A stretch of 25,843 nucleotides of DNA. It comes from DAOTUL01 sp034437435. GTDB taxonomy: Bacteria > Chloroflexota > Anaerolineae > Aggregatilineales > Phototrophicaceae. The stretch is taken from assembly GCA_964417785.1 (NCBI GenBank), contig CAYQJO010000038.1:1-25843 (forward strand), given 5' to 3'. A program made the translations under genes and the position numbers. Positions 16,901-24,145 of this stretch are shown in pieces (the stretch's first letter is position 1; each line of letters opens with the position of its first letter). The notes below the pieces were generated by a model, which was given only the letters and a program-made list of their open reading frames with translations, had not been told where the DNA came from and ran no database searches.

Positions 16901-18619
16901 GGCCAGGGGGCCAAGCCTGGTGAAGGTGGTCATCTGCCCGGCTTCAAGGTGACGGAGCAGGTGGCGGCAGCCCGCAGCACCACGCCCGGTGTCGCTCTGA
17001 TCTCGCCGAGCAACAATCATGACCTGTACTCGATTGAAGACCTGGCTCAGCTTATTGACGAATTGAAAACCGCTAATACGCGTGCGCGGGTGAGCGTCAA
17101 AATTCCGGTGGTTCCCGGTGTGGGGATCATCGCGGTCGGTGTGGCGAAAGCCGGTGCCGACATCATCAATCTGACGGGATTTGAAGGTGGCACTGGCGCG
17201 GCCCGTGCTCATGCGCTGCGCCATGTCGGTTTGCCGGCGGAGGTTGGTCTGTGGTTGGCCCATCGCCAACTTATCGAGAGTGGTCTGCGCGATCAGGTTG
17301 AACTGTGGTGCGATGGCGGCATGAAGTGCGGTCGCGATGTCATCAAGATGATGTGTCTGGGAGCCAATCGCGTTGGCTTCGGTACGCTGGCGATGGTCTC
17401 AGTTGGCTGTACCATCTGTCGTGGTTGTCATGATGGCACCTGCCATGTGGGTATCACGACTCATGTGAAGACCAAAGAGGAAGCGGAGAAGCGTAACTTC
17501 AAGAGTTTCCGCCCGTTCGAGGAAAAGGGATCGCCCGACGGTATCGTGAATGTGTTCTCGGTGATGGGCGATGAAATCCGCGAATGGACGGCGAAGCTGG
17601 GCTTCCAGCGGACGCAGGACCTTGTTGGGCGTGCCGATCTGCTGGAACAAGTCGACTTGCACGACCGGATTGACCTGACAGCGCTGCTGCGCCGGGTGCC
17701 GCCGGTGCCGAAAAAGCAACCGCAGCCCGGTGGTCGCCGTCTGACTCGCCCGCGCAACACACTCAGCAAGCAAATTACAACGGTGGTCAGCGAATACATC
17801 GAACGCGGCGACGCGGAAATGACCTACGACGACGAGCAAGTGATGGCGATGGACCGTGCGTTGGGGACGCATCTGGCTGGTGCCATCAAACGGGATGTGA
17901 TCGCCAAGTCCGATGAGGTGGAAGCTGTCCACCTCAGCTTTAGCAACAGCGCCATACCGGGTAACGGTCTGGCGGCTTTCCTGGATGAACCCCTGCGTGT
18001 GCTGGTGGAAGGCGGTGCGCAGGATGGTGTGGCAAAATGTGCGCGGGGTGGAACGGTCTCCATTTTGAAGGGGCTGAACCACAACGGGGCGCGTCTGGAC
18101 GGCTCGGTTGGCAAGAGTTTTGCTTATGGTGCGCAGGGCGGTCTGTTCATTGTTCAGGGCGATGCCGATACCCGTGCCTGTATCCGTCTCAGCGGGGCCG
18201 ACGTGATCTTCGGTGGGACGATCCGCGAGAAAATCCGCGATGATCTGGGCGGAATCGGTGCACGTGCCAACCTGAAGGGGTATGCGTTCGAGTATATGAC
18301 CAGTGGCCGCGCCCTGGTTCTGGGTGATCCCGGTCCCTGGATATGCGCCGGTATGACAGGTGGCGTTGTTTACCAGCGTGTCCATCCGGAGATGGGGCTG
18401 GATGTGGACGCGATCAAACGGCGCATCGCGCCCGGTTCGCCAGTTGAGATATTCTCGCTGGATGAGCAGGGCAACGATGACGTCATTGAACTGCTGCAAA
18501 AGTACATTCATGTGCTGGAAGTCAACAACCAGTCCAGTTTCACCGAACCGCTGTACGAACTCTTGCAATATCCGACAGCGCACTTCGTCAAGATTGCGCC
18601 GCCGACCTACACCAATTAG
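13943..18619 (+). CDS. gltB: Glutamate synthase, large-subunit type
   Basis: A 1558-residue enzyme making two glutamates from glutamine and 2-oxoglutarate. The ATG has AGGAG (13931-13935) upstream. Residues 1-19 are a propeptide whose removal would expose nucleophile C20 of the class-II glutamine amidotransferase domain (about 20-420; TLGHARYSTNT and LLGHNGEFNT visible). A central domain follows (about 470-830), then the FMN/2-oxoglutarate synthase barrel (about 850-1200) with PVLIGAMSFGS, GEGGELGD, GQGAKPGEGGHLPG and EGGTGAA. The 3Fe-4S cysteines C1156, C1162 and C1167 fit C-x5-C-x4-C. The C-terminal GXGXG beta-helix spans about 1290-1530. A Gly/Pro/His-rich insert at about 427-461 joins the first two domains. 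No gltD is nearby, so the electron donor (NADPH via a distant GltD, or ferredoxin) cannot be decided from the sequence seen. Confidence 0.96.
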   Translation: MHLEMNNDLHPIDRNERDACALICAVRKGGEPTHGNVKRTIEGLARMGHRTGYIDGEGDGVGILTDIPRQLWAKRLARAGLRSSLATNRSFWVAHLMIPTADRPRATNLIDHIVREITGAGLHALYDREGMVNSQILGPNAEKNEPVFWQIAGMNGQVPEDELDRTLFDLQVKMERSLNVHFPSFSSHSVVYKVQGTVEILRRYYPELRDPDYASTVTLGHARYSTNTNPIFERAQPFGLLGHNGEFNTISRFRLEAAMLGIPLDPDNSDSQDVDRVLQALCMRYDLDLIQAMEYVFPPHDHDLIQDVPGIHKMYREMRYSFGPFAQGPSAVVARLKDQVVFSVDALGLRPLWFGETEKEYFASSERGVYPLDLMSRSPRPMAPGEKVGLHIDPGRGITVMDYPAIQRYVYKQYDERIPFRIDIPWSSNGHHDGGNGHVPPRPIGGNPGGGGMRVPVGGGTEYAPAVEMVAEEEYQANVFPWVARATAINTNTMASLGWERYHTEVITTMAINKKEQIGSLGWDGPLAALSHKRVNLADFFKETVAVVTNPSIDREREQSQFSTRTVIGMRPDVGRAAQPEELLLELDTPLLVGGHLSLATADEMEAIADNLGTKTIEGLLAELEGRAVILSMTANADETIEEAVKRLQHEAVEAVLAGAVCIVLDDTDVYDGERLMIDPLLATAAVDRALRQAETTPNLRRLAGIVVRSGALRDLHDLALCVSLGASAVLPYAFYAVALGLAPRSKGELEPGQAVEWLTNTVSTLTKGLEKVTSTIGCHELRGYGHSFSSIGLARNVAAIFGTPNYYGSEARGLTWAAIHLDAEERAAELRGEKKNKLENPDRFYPKIWKKVEDMAQGELGQAEFNDFITALESRQPVAIRHILGIKAQASAEKIDPQDVDISVKDHDMPVLIGAMSFGSQGELSYRTYAEAAYRLNILCVNGEGGELGDIMGRYPNNRGQQIASGRFGVNIGFLNSCNLLEIKIGQGAKPGEGGHLPGFKVTEQVAAARSTTPGVALISPSNNHDLYSIEDLAQLIDELKTANTRARVSVKIPVVPGVGIIAVGVAKAGADIINLTGFEGGTGAARAHALRHVGLPAEVGLWLAHRQLIESGLRDQVELWCDGGMKCGRDVIKMMCLGANRVGFGTLAMVSVGCTICRGCHDGTCHVGITTHVKTKEEAEKRNFKSFRPFEEKGSPDGIVNVFSVMGDEIREWTAKLGFQRTQDLVGRADLLEQVDLHDRIDLTALLRRVPPVPKKQPQPGGRRLTRPRNTLSKQITTVVSEYIERGDAEMTYDDEQVMAMDRALGTHLAGAIKRDVIAKSDEVEAVHLSFSNSAIPGNGLAAFLDEPLRVLVEGGAQDGVAKCARGGTVSILKGLNHNGARLDGSVGKSFAYGAQGGLFIVQGDADTRACIRLSGADVIFGGTIREKIRDDLGGIGARANLKGYAFEYMTSGRALVLGDPGPWICAGMTGGVVYQRVHPEMGLDVDAIKRRIAPGSPVEIFSLDEQGNDDVIELLQKYIHVLEVNNQSSFTEPLYELLQYPTAHFVKIAPPTYTN

Positions 18620-18628
18620 ACTCGTTCT

Positions 18629-18666
18629 GCCGCTGCGGATATGGTTTTGTCCGCAGCGGCTTTTTT
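18629..18666 (+). terminator. Rho-independent terminator of gltB
   Basis: A perfect 11-bp stem GCCGCTGCGGA (18629-18639) and TCCGCAGCGGC (18650-18660), a 10-base loop, and six T (18661-18666). It begins ten bases after the gltB stop and is the strongest terminator in the window. Confidence 0.96.
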
Positions 18667-18693
18667 GCATCGTCTGCCGACTTCCCCTATCAT
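18665..18693 (+). promoter_or_regulatory. Weak candidate promoter of the patatin gene
   Basis: TTGCAT (18665-18670), a 17-base spacer and TATCAT (18688-18693, 5/6). The -35 matches consensus only in its first three bases. The call is supported mainly by its place between a strong terminator and the gene. Confidence 0.28.
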
Positions 18694-18730
18694 CAAAATA
18701 TCATTGCGGCAATCCAGGAGACAAAATCTT

Positions 18731-19858
18731 ATGACTATTCGGACGCTGGTGCTGTCTGGCGGGGGCGGGCGGGGTGCGTTCCACGCTGGCGTGTATAAGT
18801 ACCTCTGTGAACGGGGCAAGACCGGTGTCGATGACCTCCATGCGGGTGCGTGGGAGCCGGAAATTGTCGTCGGTACGTCCATCGGTGCCGTGAACGGTGC
18901 CGCCATCGCCCAGGGCATCCGTCCGGAAGCGCTGGAACGCTTCTGGCTGTCGCTTCGTGAACACGACATCCAGGGTTTGCCACCGGGCATGGGGCCGCTG
19001 GCCCGCTTTGTCGCCAATCGTATCCTGCGGCGCACCATCGGGACCAAACTGCCGGTCATTCATGTGCCGCGTTCGCTCTCTCCAAACGCGGATGAGTCCT
19101 GGCCGCCGCTGCCACTGCTGCCTTACCGGCTCAGTCAATGGCTGATCGGTCGCTGGAGCAATCTGCTGGATACCGGCCCGCTTCAGGAGACCTTGATAAA
19201 CAGGCTTGGTCTGGATGAAGCGGGAATCACCAACGCGGAAAGGACGCTGCTTATCAGCGCTACCAATGTTCGCACCGGCGAGGAGACGGTATTCGCCAAC
19301 CGGACCCTCCCGAATCGCAAACGCGATAACGTGAAAACGCCGGTGACCATCCGGCGAATTATCGCCAGTTGCAGCATTCCGATGATCTATCCCTGGACAC
19401 AGGACGATGACGGTGAACTCTACTGGGATGGCGCGGTGGTCGCCAACACGCCGCTCGGTCCGGCGTTTGATGTGGTGCGGGATCGCCCCATCGATGAGCC
19501 GATGGAGGCGGTCGTGGTTATGATGAACCCCTGGTGGGAAAGCGACCAGGAAGCGCTGAACCATGATCGTCTGCCGCAGGACTTCGGCGAGGCCATCACC
19601 TGGACACTGGATTGGGCGCTGTTGTCATCTTTCCGTGTGGATTTGAAGATGGTGCGCTCGTGCAACCGGATCGGGGAAATGCAGGCCCAGAGCGGGCAGG
19701 AGCAAACCTACCGCTATGTGCAGGACATCATCGTCGCGCCCGACCGGTTTCTGCCGGTCGAGCGCATTGTCGATTACGATGAACCCGCCAGCCGTGAACT
19801 GATCCAGTTGGGCTATGAAGCGGCGCAGCGGGCATTCCAGAAGCAGTTTCCTGGCTAG
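18731..19858 (+). CDS. Patatin-like phospholipase family protein
   Basis: A 375-residue lipid acyl hydrolase of the patatin fold. I chose the ATG at 18731 over the in-frame ATG at 18641, because the latter lies inside the gltB terminator loop while AGGAG (18716-18720) precedes 18731 by ten bases. Motifs: oxyanion-hole loop GGGGRGAF (10-17), nucleophile elbow GTSIG (48-52, Ser50), and the catalytic Asp in YWDGAVVANTP (bases 19423-19455), so the Ser-Asp dyad is intact. No signal peptide or transmembrane segment is evident, implying a cytoplasmic or peripheral membrane enzyme. The substrate is unknown. The C-terminal third (after about 270) is helical and variable. It stands alone between the gltB terminator and a convergent gene with which it shares a CTAG stop (19855-19858). 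Confidence 0.94.
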   Translation: MTIRTLVLSGGGGRGAFHAGVYKYLCERGKTGVDDLHAGAWEPEIVVGTSIGAVNGAAIAQGIRPEALERFWLSLREHDIQGLPPGMGPLARFVANRILRRTIGTKLPVIHVPRSLSPNADESWPPLPLLPYRLSQWLIGRWSNLLDTGPLQETLINRLGLDEAGITNAERTLLISATNVRTGEETVFANRTLPNRKRDNVKTPVTIRRIIASCSIPMIYPWTQDDDGELYWDGAVVANTPLGPAFDVVRDRPIDEPMEAVVVMMNPWWESDQEALNHDRLPQDFGEAITWTLDWALLSSFRVDLKMVRSCNRIGEMQAQSGQEQTYRYVQDIIVAPDRFLPVERIVDYDEPASRELIQLGYEAAQRAFQKQFPG

Positions 19859-21165
19859 CTGAATGTCTGCTTGAGCAGGTCGGTCAGCGTCGGTGTGCCG
19901 ATGACCTGAAGCGCGTAACGGGTGCGGATCATTGGCTTTTGCACAGTGATGATGCGCGTCAGGTCGATGGGTGTCGCGGCGATGACCAGATCGACATCGG
20001 ATTGGTTGATTGTCGCTTCCAGGTCGCGCATCTGGGCGTCACCATAGCCCATTGCCGGCAGCAAGGTGCCGATCTCCGGGTAGTGTTCGTAAGTGGTCTG
20101 GATAGAGCCGACGGCGAAGGGGCGCGGGTCCACGATTTCGGCTGCGCCGTAGCGCTGCGCCGCCACGATCCCGGCACCATACTTCATCTCACCGTGTGTC
20201 AGCGTCGGACCGTCCTCAATCACCAGCACGCGCTTGCCCTGGATGGTCTCAGGCTGATCGACCATGATGGGTGAGGCAGCTTCCAGAATGATGGCTTTCG
20301 GGTTCAGCCGCTGAACGTTTTTGCGGACTTCCAGCACACCGGCGTAATCGGCGGTATCGACTTTATTGATGATGACGACATCGGCCATGCGCACGTTGGT
20401 CTCGCCAGGATAATAGCGCAGTTCGTGGCCGGGCCGGTGCGGATCAACGATGGCGATATGCATATCAGACTGGTAGAAGGATAGGTCGTTGTTGCCACCG
20501 TCCCACACCACCACATCGGCTTCAGCTTCGGCTTGTTTCAGGATGGCACCGTAGTCAATGCCGGCGTAGATTACCGCACCCTGGTCGATATACGGTTCGT
20601 ATTCCTCGCGCTCTTCGATGGTACACTGATGGTGATCCAGGTCATCGTAGCTGGCGAATCGCTGGACCGCCTGGGCTGCCAGGTCGCCGTAGGGCATGGG
20701 ATGGCGCACAGCCACCACTCGCTTACCCATACCAATGAGAGTCTCCACAACATGGCGTGAGGTCTGGCTCTTGCCGCTGCCGGTGCGCACAGCACCAACC
20801 GAGACGACCGGCTTATTGCTCTTGATCTGAGTGTGGCGTGGTCCCAGCAGCCGGTAGTCGGCCCCGGCTGCGAGGACCTGCGAGGCCTTGTGCATGACAT
20901 ATTCGTGCTGGACATCGCTGTATGCGAAGATTACTTCATCGATTTCACAGTCTGCAATCAGACGATCCAGGTTCTCTTCATCGTAGATCGGAATCCCGTT
21001 GGGATAGAGCGGACCGGCCAGTTCGGGCGGATAGGTGCGGCCCTCGATGCCGGGAATCTGGGTGGCGGTGAACGCAACGACTTCGTAAGCATCGTTGTGA
21101 CGGAAGTACGTGTTGAAGTTGTGGAAATCGCGCCCGGCGGCTCCCATAATCAATACTTTTGGCAT
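19855..21165 (-). CDS. Cyclic 2,3-diphosphoglycerate synthetase-family protein (P-loop)
   Basis: A 436-residue cytoplasmic protein. Start ATG at 21165, chosen because GGAG (complement of 21174-21177) lies eight bases upstream and the product begins MPKVLIMGAAGRDFHNFN; a start at 21195 would lie before that ribosome site. An N-terminal Rossmann-like region (about 1-115) is followed by a P-loop, GAVRTGSGKSQ (124-134), an acidic VVVWDGGNNDLSFY segment and a GTPase-like INKVD motif. The family is typified by the enzyme of methanogens that closes 2,3-diphosphoglycerate to the cyclic compound with ATP. Bacterial members are widespread but mostly uncharacterised, so the reaction here is not certain. 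It diverges from the murF-like operon and converges on the patatin gene. Confidence 0.85.
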   Translation of the reverse strand: MPKVLIMGAAGRDFHNFNTYFRHNDAYEVVAFTATQIPGIEGRTYPPELAGPLYPNGIPIYDEENLDRLIADCEIDEVIFAYSDVQHEYVMHKASQVLAAGADYRLLGPRHTQIKSNKPVVSVGAVRTGSGKSQTSRHVVETLIGMGKRVVAVRHPMPYGDLAAQAVQRFASYDDLDHHQCTIEEREEYEPYIDQGAVIYAGIDYGAILKQAEAEADVVVWDGGNNDLSFYQSDMHIAIVDPHRPGHELRYYPGETNVRMADVVIINKVDTADYAGVLEVRKNVQRLNPKAIILEAASPIMVDQPETIQGKRVLVIEDGPTLTHGEMKYGAGIVAAQRYGAAEIVDPRPFAVGSIQTTYEHYPEIGTLLPAMGYGDAQMRDLEATINQSDVDLVIAATPIDLTRIITVQKPMIRTRYALQVIGTPTLTDLLKQTFS

Positions 21166-21189
21166 GGAACAAACTCCAATTTGTATAAT
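21159..21189 (+). promoter_or_regulatory. Plus-strand promoter candidate of the murF-like operon
   Basis: TTGGCA (21159-21164, 5/6), a 19-base spacer and a perfect TATAAT (21184-21189). The spacer is longer than usual. The -35 overlaps the first codons of the divergent gene. Confidence 0.38.
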
Positions 21190-21190
21190 A

Positions 21191-21210
21191 TGCATATCGT
21201 TCTATATGCA
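21191..21210. promoter_or_regulatory. Inverted repeat in the divergent promoter region
   Basis: TGCATAT (21191-21197), six bases, ATATGCA (21204-21210): a perfect 7-bp inverted repeat. It covers the expected transcription start of the minus-strand gene and lies just after the plus-strand -10, so one dimeric regulator could control both directions. No regulator is identified. Confidence 0.45.
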
Positions 21211-21238
21211 GTATACACAGGTAACGTGAACCAGACAA
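21210..21238 (-). promoter_or_regulatory. Minus-strand promoter of the cDPG synthetase-like gene
   Basis: On the minus strand, TTGTCT (complement of 21233-21238, 4/6), a 17-base spacer and TATACT (complement of 21210-21215, 5/6). The start would be near 21203, about 38 bases before the ATG. Confidence 0.5.
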
Positions 21239-21314
21239 TAAAGGGTTTTACCCTTGCCATGACGTGGCTTTGCGCGTAACGTTTAGGCAGTTTGCCGGGA
21301 TAAATCACAGACGC

Positions 21315-22952
21315 ATGCAGCACATTTTCCTGTGGATCGTCGCTCTGATCGGGTTGAGCGGTACAGCGGCCCGCATTTACAAACAGGCGCGATTTTTCCA
21401 GATCGAAGAATATATGAACATGCGCTATCTACGCTGGTGGCTGGCGGAGCGTTCCCGTTTTGCGCCGTCGCGCCCGTTGGTGGCGACTTTTGTTGGTGCG
21501 ATACTGGCGTTCTTTCTGTCCGAGGCACCGGATTCGCCGCTGCCAGCGATCATCGGCGCGATTGCGGCGCTGGTGGCGGTCTGGCCGCCGGACGAAGGTG
21601 AGATCAAGAAGCCGTTCCGGCGCACGCAGCGGGCCACACGCCTGCTAGCAGGCGCGTTCGGCGCTGCGCTGCTGGTATGGGGTCTGGCGCTGCTGCTGGC
21701 TGCCCGGATTGAGCCTTATGAATTGCAGGTGTTGGCGGTCATGCTGGTAGGACTGGTGCTGCTGCTGGCGGCACCTTTGTTCCTGGTGACCGGCAATATC
21801 ATCATGTCGCCGGTAGAACGTTTCATGCGTCAACGCTTTATCGCTTCGGCGAAAGCTGTTATGCAGCAGGTGCAACCGGCAGTTATCGGTATTACCGGCA
21901 GCTACGGCAAGACCACGACCAAGAACTTTCTGGCCCACATTCTGAATGGGCGCTACCATGCTTATGCCACACCGAAAAGCTATAACACGATGATGGGCGT
22001 GTGCATCGCCATCAATAACGACCTGGCCGACGACTACAGCGCTGATTACTTCGTGGTTGAGATGGGCGCTTATATTCGTGGCGAGATCGAGCGCATTTGC
22101 GGACTCACGCCGCCGCACATCAGCATCGTGACGGAGGTCGGTCCGCAGCATCTGGAACGCTTCGGCAGCCTGGAGAATATCGCCACCGCCAAGTATGAGA
22201 TCATCAAGGCGCTGCCGTCCGATGGCGTCGGTGTGTTCAACTGGGATAACCCGTATATACGTGAGATGTTCGAGCGTGGGTATCCTGAAACGTGCCTGGG
22301 TGTGAGCAAGACGGTATCGTCCGATTTTGTTCCGTCCGATGGACCACGCTTCATCGCCAGCGCCATTTATGAGAGCCTGGACGGGCTGCGCTTCGATGTG
22401 ACCGATGTCCTGACTGGCGAAACCGAGACCTTCCAGACAGCGGTGTTGGGCCAGCACAATGTCACCAATATTTTGTTGGCGACGGCGGTGGCAGTGAATG
22501 AGGGCATGTCGCTGCAAGAGGTAGCCTTCCGTGTGCGCCAGTTGCGTCCGGCGGAGAGCCGTCTGGTGCGGACCGAAACCGCCGCCGGGATCACGATCAT
22601 CAACGATGCCTACAGCGCCAATCCCGCCGGGGTAGTGAGTGCGCTCAAGGTGCTGGGGATGCACGGCAATGGTCGTCGCCTGCTGGTGACACCGGGCATG
22701 GTTGAGTTGGGCGACCAGCACGAGGTAGAAAACCGCAAGCTCGGTCAGGTGGCGGCCCAATATGCGACCGATGTGATTCTGGTCGGTGCCAGACAGACCG
22801 CACCGGTCAAACTAGGGTTGGCGGATGCTGGTTTTCCGGCGGATCGGTTACATGTGGTCGATGAACTGCGGCAGGCGGTGGCGTGGTACGAGCAGAATCT
22901 AAAGCCCGGCGATACAGTGCTGTTTCTGAACGATTTGCCGGATACTTATTGA
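21315..22952 (+). CDS. MurF-like Mur ligase with N-terminal membrane domain
   Basis: A 545-residue protein from the ATG at 21315; the frame is open to a GTG at 21264 and neither has a strong ribosome site. Residues 1-165 hold about four to five hydrophobic segments (3-20, 56-70, 77-90, 110-130, 138-160), with a polar QIEEY-containing linker after the first. The ATP-binding P-loop GSYGKTTTK (195-203) opens the ligase, followed by PKSYNTMMGV, FVVEMGAYIRGEI, GPQHLERFGSLENIA-K-E and the C-terminal NDAYSANPAG and MVELG blocks. MurF adds D-Ala-D-Ala to the UDP-MurNAc-tripeptide in peptidoglycan synthesis, so pairing with ddl downstream fits. Standard MurF is soluble and has a GNFNN block where this has KSYNT; the exact substrate is therefore inferred. 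Confidence 0.88.
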   Translation: MQHIFLWIVALIGLSGTAARIYKQARFFQIEEYMNMRYLRWWLAERSRFAPSRPLVATFVGAILAFFLSEAPDSPLPAIIGAIAALVAVWPPDEGEIKKPFRRTQRATRLLAGAFGAALLVWGLALLLAARIEPYELQVLAVMLVGLVLLLAAPLFLVTGNIIMSPVERFMRQRFIASAKAVMQQVQPAVIGITGSYGKTTTKNFLAHILNGRYHAYATPKSYNTMMGVCIAINNDLADDYSADYFVVEMGAYIRGEIERICGLTPPHISIVTEVGPQHLERFGSLENIATAKYEIIKALPSDGVGVFNWDNPYIREMFERGYPETCLGVSKTVSSDFVPSDGPRFIASAIYESLDGLRFDVTDVLTGETETFQTAVLGQHNVTNILLATAVAVNEGMSLQEVAFRVRQLRPAESRLVRTETAAGITIINDAYSANPAGVVSALKVLGMHGNGRRLLVTPGMVELGDQHEVENRKLGQVAAQYATDVILVGARQTAPVKLGLADAGFPADRLHVVDELRQAVAWYEQNLKPGDTVLFLNDLPDTY

Positions 22953-22963
22953 GGGGTGGCCTG

Positions 22964-23458
22964 ATGGAAGATTTGACATGCTACGTACACAGCGATGACT
23001 GGGGTATGATCGCGCTGGTGCCGGTGGAGAAGCAGGCCGAGATTGCGCAGGTACTTGAACCAAACGACACCGGCGAACTGGACGACACCCGTCCGGCGTA
23101 CTCCATTCTGGACCGGCAGATAGCGCTGGATGAATTGCAGCAGGTGTTCGACGGGTTGCTGGTCGAAGCTGACCAGCTACTGACCGGCTATACAACCGAC
23201 CTGGAAGCGGTTGAAGAGGGATTCGGCTTTTTCGATCAGGATTTTGGTGCCTTCTACGGTACACTTCAGGACGGATTGGTCGATACACTGTATTTCGACA
23301 ATCAGGCGTGCAACTGCGGCGAGGATTTCAGCGCTGCCATTGCGGCCTTTGCTCGTTTTGCCCGCCACCACCGGCTGCTGCTGGTGGACTGGTATCTTGA
23401 CCTGACGCTCAGTTTTGACGACGAAACAGTGTTTGAGCGCTATCTTGAAGAGGAGTAA
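22964..23458 (+). CDS. Uncharacterised small acidic protein
   Basis: A 164-residue protein that I do not recognise. The ATG at 22964 follows the murF-like stop by 11 bases, and GAGGGG (22951-22956) overlaps that stop as ribosome site; longer in-frame starts would run into the ligase gene. It is very acidic, with Asp/Glu clusters at EPNDTGELDDT (about residue 31) and FERYLEEE at the C-terminus. It contains one close cysteine pair, QACNCGEDF, near residue 120. There is no signal peptide, membrane segment or known catalytic motif. Alternating strand and helix patterns suggest a small alpha/beta domain. Its fixed place between two enzyme genes implies an accessory role in the operon, which is inference. 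Confidence 0.8.
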   Translation: MEDLTCYVHSDDWGMIALVPVEKQAEIAQVLEPNDTGELDDTRPAYSILDRQIALDELQQVFDGLLVEADQLLTGYTTDLEAVEEGFGFFDQDFGAFYGTLQDGLVDTLYFDNQACNCGEDFSAAIAAFARFARHHRLLLVDWYLDLTLSFDDETVFERYLEEE

Positions 23459-23464
23459 GCAACG

Positions 23465-24145
23465 ATGAGAGAACAACTCCTGGCATTATTCAAAGACCTG
23501 CGTGTGGCCGATGTGCGCGACGGCCTGGACTGGAACATGATGCATCACTACGGCACGGTCTCTGCCGACATCCGTCCCCTTTTCCGTACACGGGCGGTCG
23601 GAATCGCACGGACGGCGCGGTATCTGCCGTTTGAAGGACCGATGCCGACTATGAGCGCCGAAGAGTATGACAAATGGAGCGGCTGGTATTACGGTGAAGT
23701 CTGCACCTACCCCTGGATCGAGGAGATCGAACCGGGTGACTTCATCGTGATCGACCAGAGCGGTGTGGACGCTGGCTTGATGGGGTCGAATAACGCGTTG
23801 GCGGCATTCCGCAACGGGGCGCGGGGACTGGTCTCCAACGGTGGCGTGCGTGACACAGATGAACTAATCTTGCAGCAGGTGCCGTTCTGGTCACGGTTTG
23901 TCTCGCAGAAGATGGTCCAGGCCCGGCTCCAATTCGACGCTAAAGACATCCCGGTAGCAGTCGGGGGTGTGACGGTGCGACCGGGTGATGTGATCGTGGC
24001 TGACGGCGATGGTGTGATCGTTGTGCCGCAGCGGATCGCCAAGGATGTGGCGAAGTATGCGAATCGTGAACTGGTCAACGACAAGGCCAGCCGCCGTCAA
24101 CTCTATGAAGAACTGGGAATGGAACTGGATGACACGGTTTCTTAA
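23465..24145 (+). CDS. RraA-type / HMG-CHA aldolase family protein
   Basis: A 226-residue protein. The ATG is six bases after the upstream stop, with GAGGAG overlapping that stop. It has the class II aldolase/RraA fold signature: G107 and the following NGARGLVSNGGVRDTDE stretch, with the metal and substrate-binding pair R129-D130 and the RD-x2-E pattern to E133; then VAVGGVTVRPGDVIVADGDGVIVVP (split around residue 170) typical of the family core. Family members cleave 4-hydroxy-4-methyl-2-oxoglutarate or decarboxylate oxaloacetate using a divalent metal; true RraA inhibits RNase E and lacks this metal site. With the site intact an enzyme is more likely than an RNase regulator. The substrate is not deducible. 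The last 17 bases overlap the next gene. Confidence 0.88.
   Translation: MREQLLALFKDLRVADVRDGLDWNMMHHYGTVSADIRPLFRTRAVGIARTARYLPFEGPMPTMSAEEYDKWSGWYYGEVCTYPWIEEIEPGDFIVIDQSGVDAGLMGSNNALAAFRNGARGLVSNGGVRDTDELILQQVPFWSRFVSQKMVQARLQFDAKDIPVAVGGVTVRPGDVIVADGDGVIVVPQRIAKDVAKYANRELVNDKASRRQLYEELGMELDDTVS

Noticed and set aside
16178..18670. Two long minus-strand open frames (363 and 423 codons) opposite gltB
   Set aside because: The plus-strand protein is conserved over this entire stretch and the antisense products show only low-complexity shadow composition.
18701..19564. Minus-strand frame of 287 codons over the patatin gene
   Set aside because: The plus strand carries intact patatin motifs; the antisense frame has no supported start or domain.
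23465..24145. True RraA, inhibitor of RNase E
   Set aside because: The R129-D130 metal-site pair with the RD-x2-E pattern is intact, which marks the aldolase side of the family rather than the RNase regulator.
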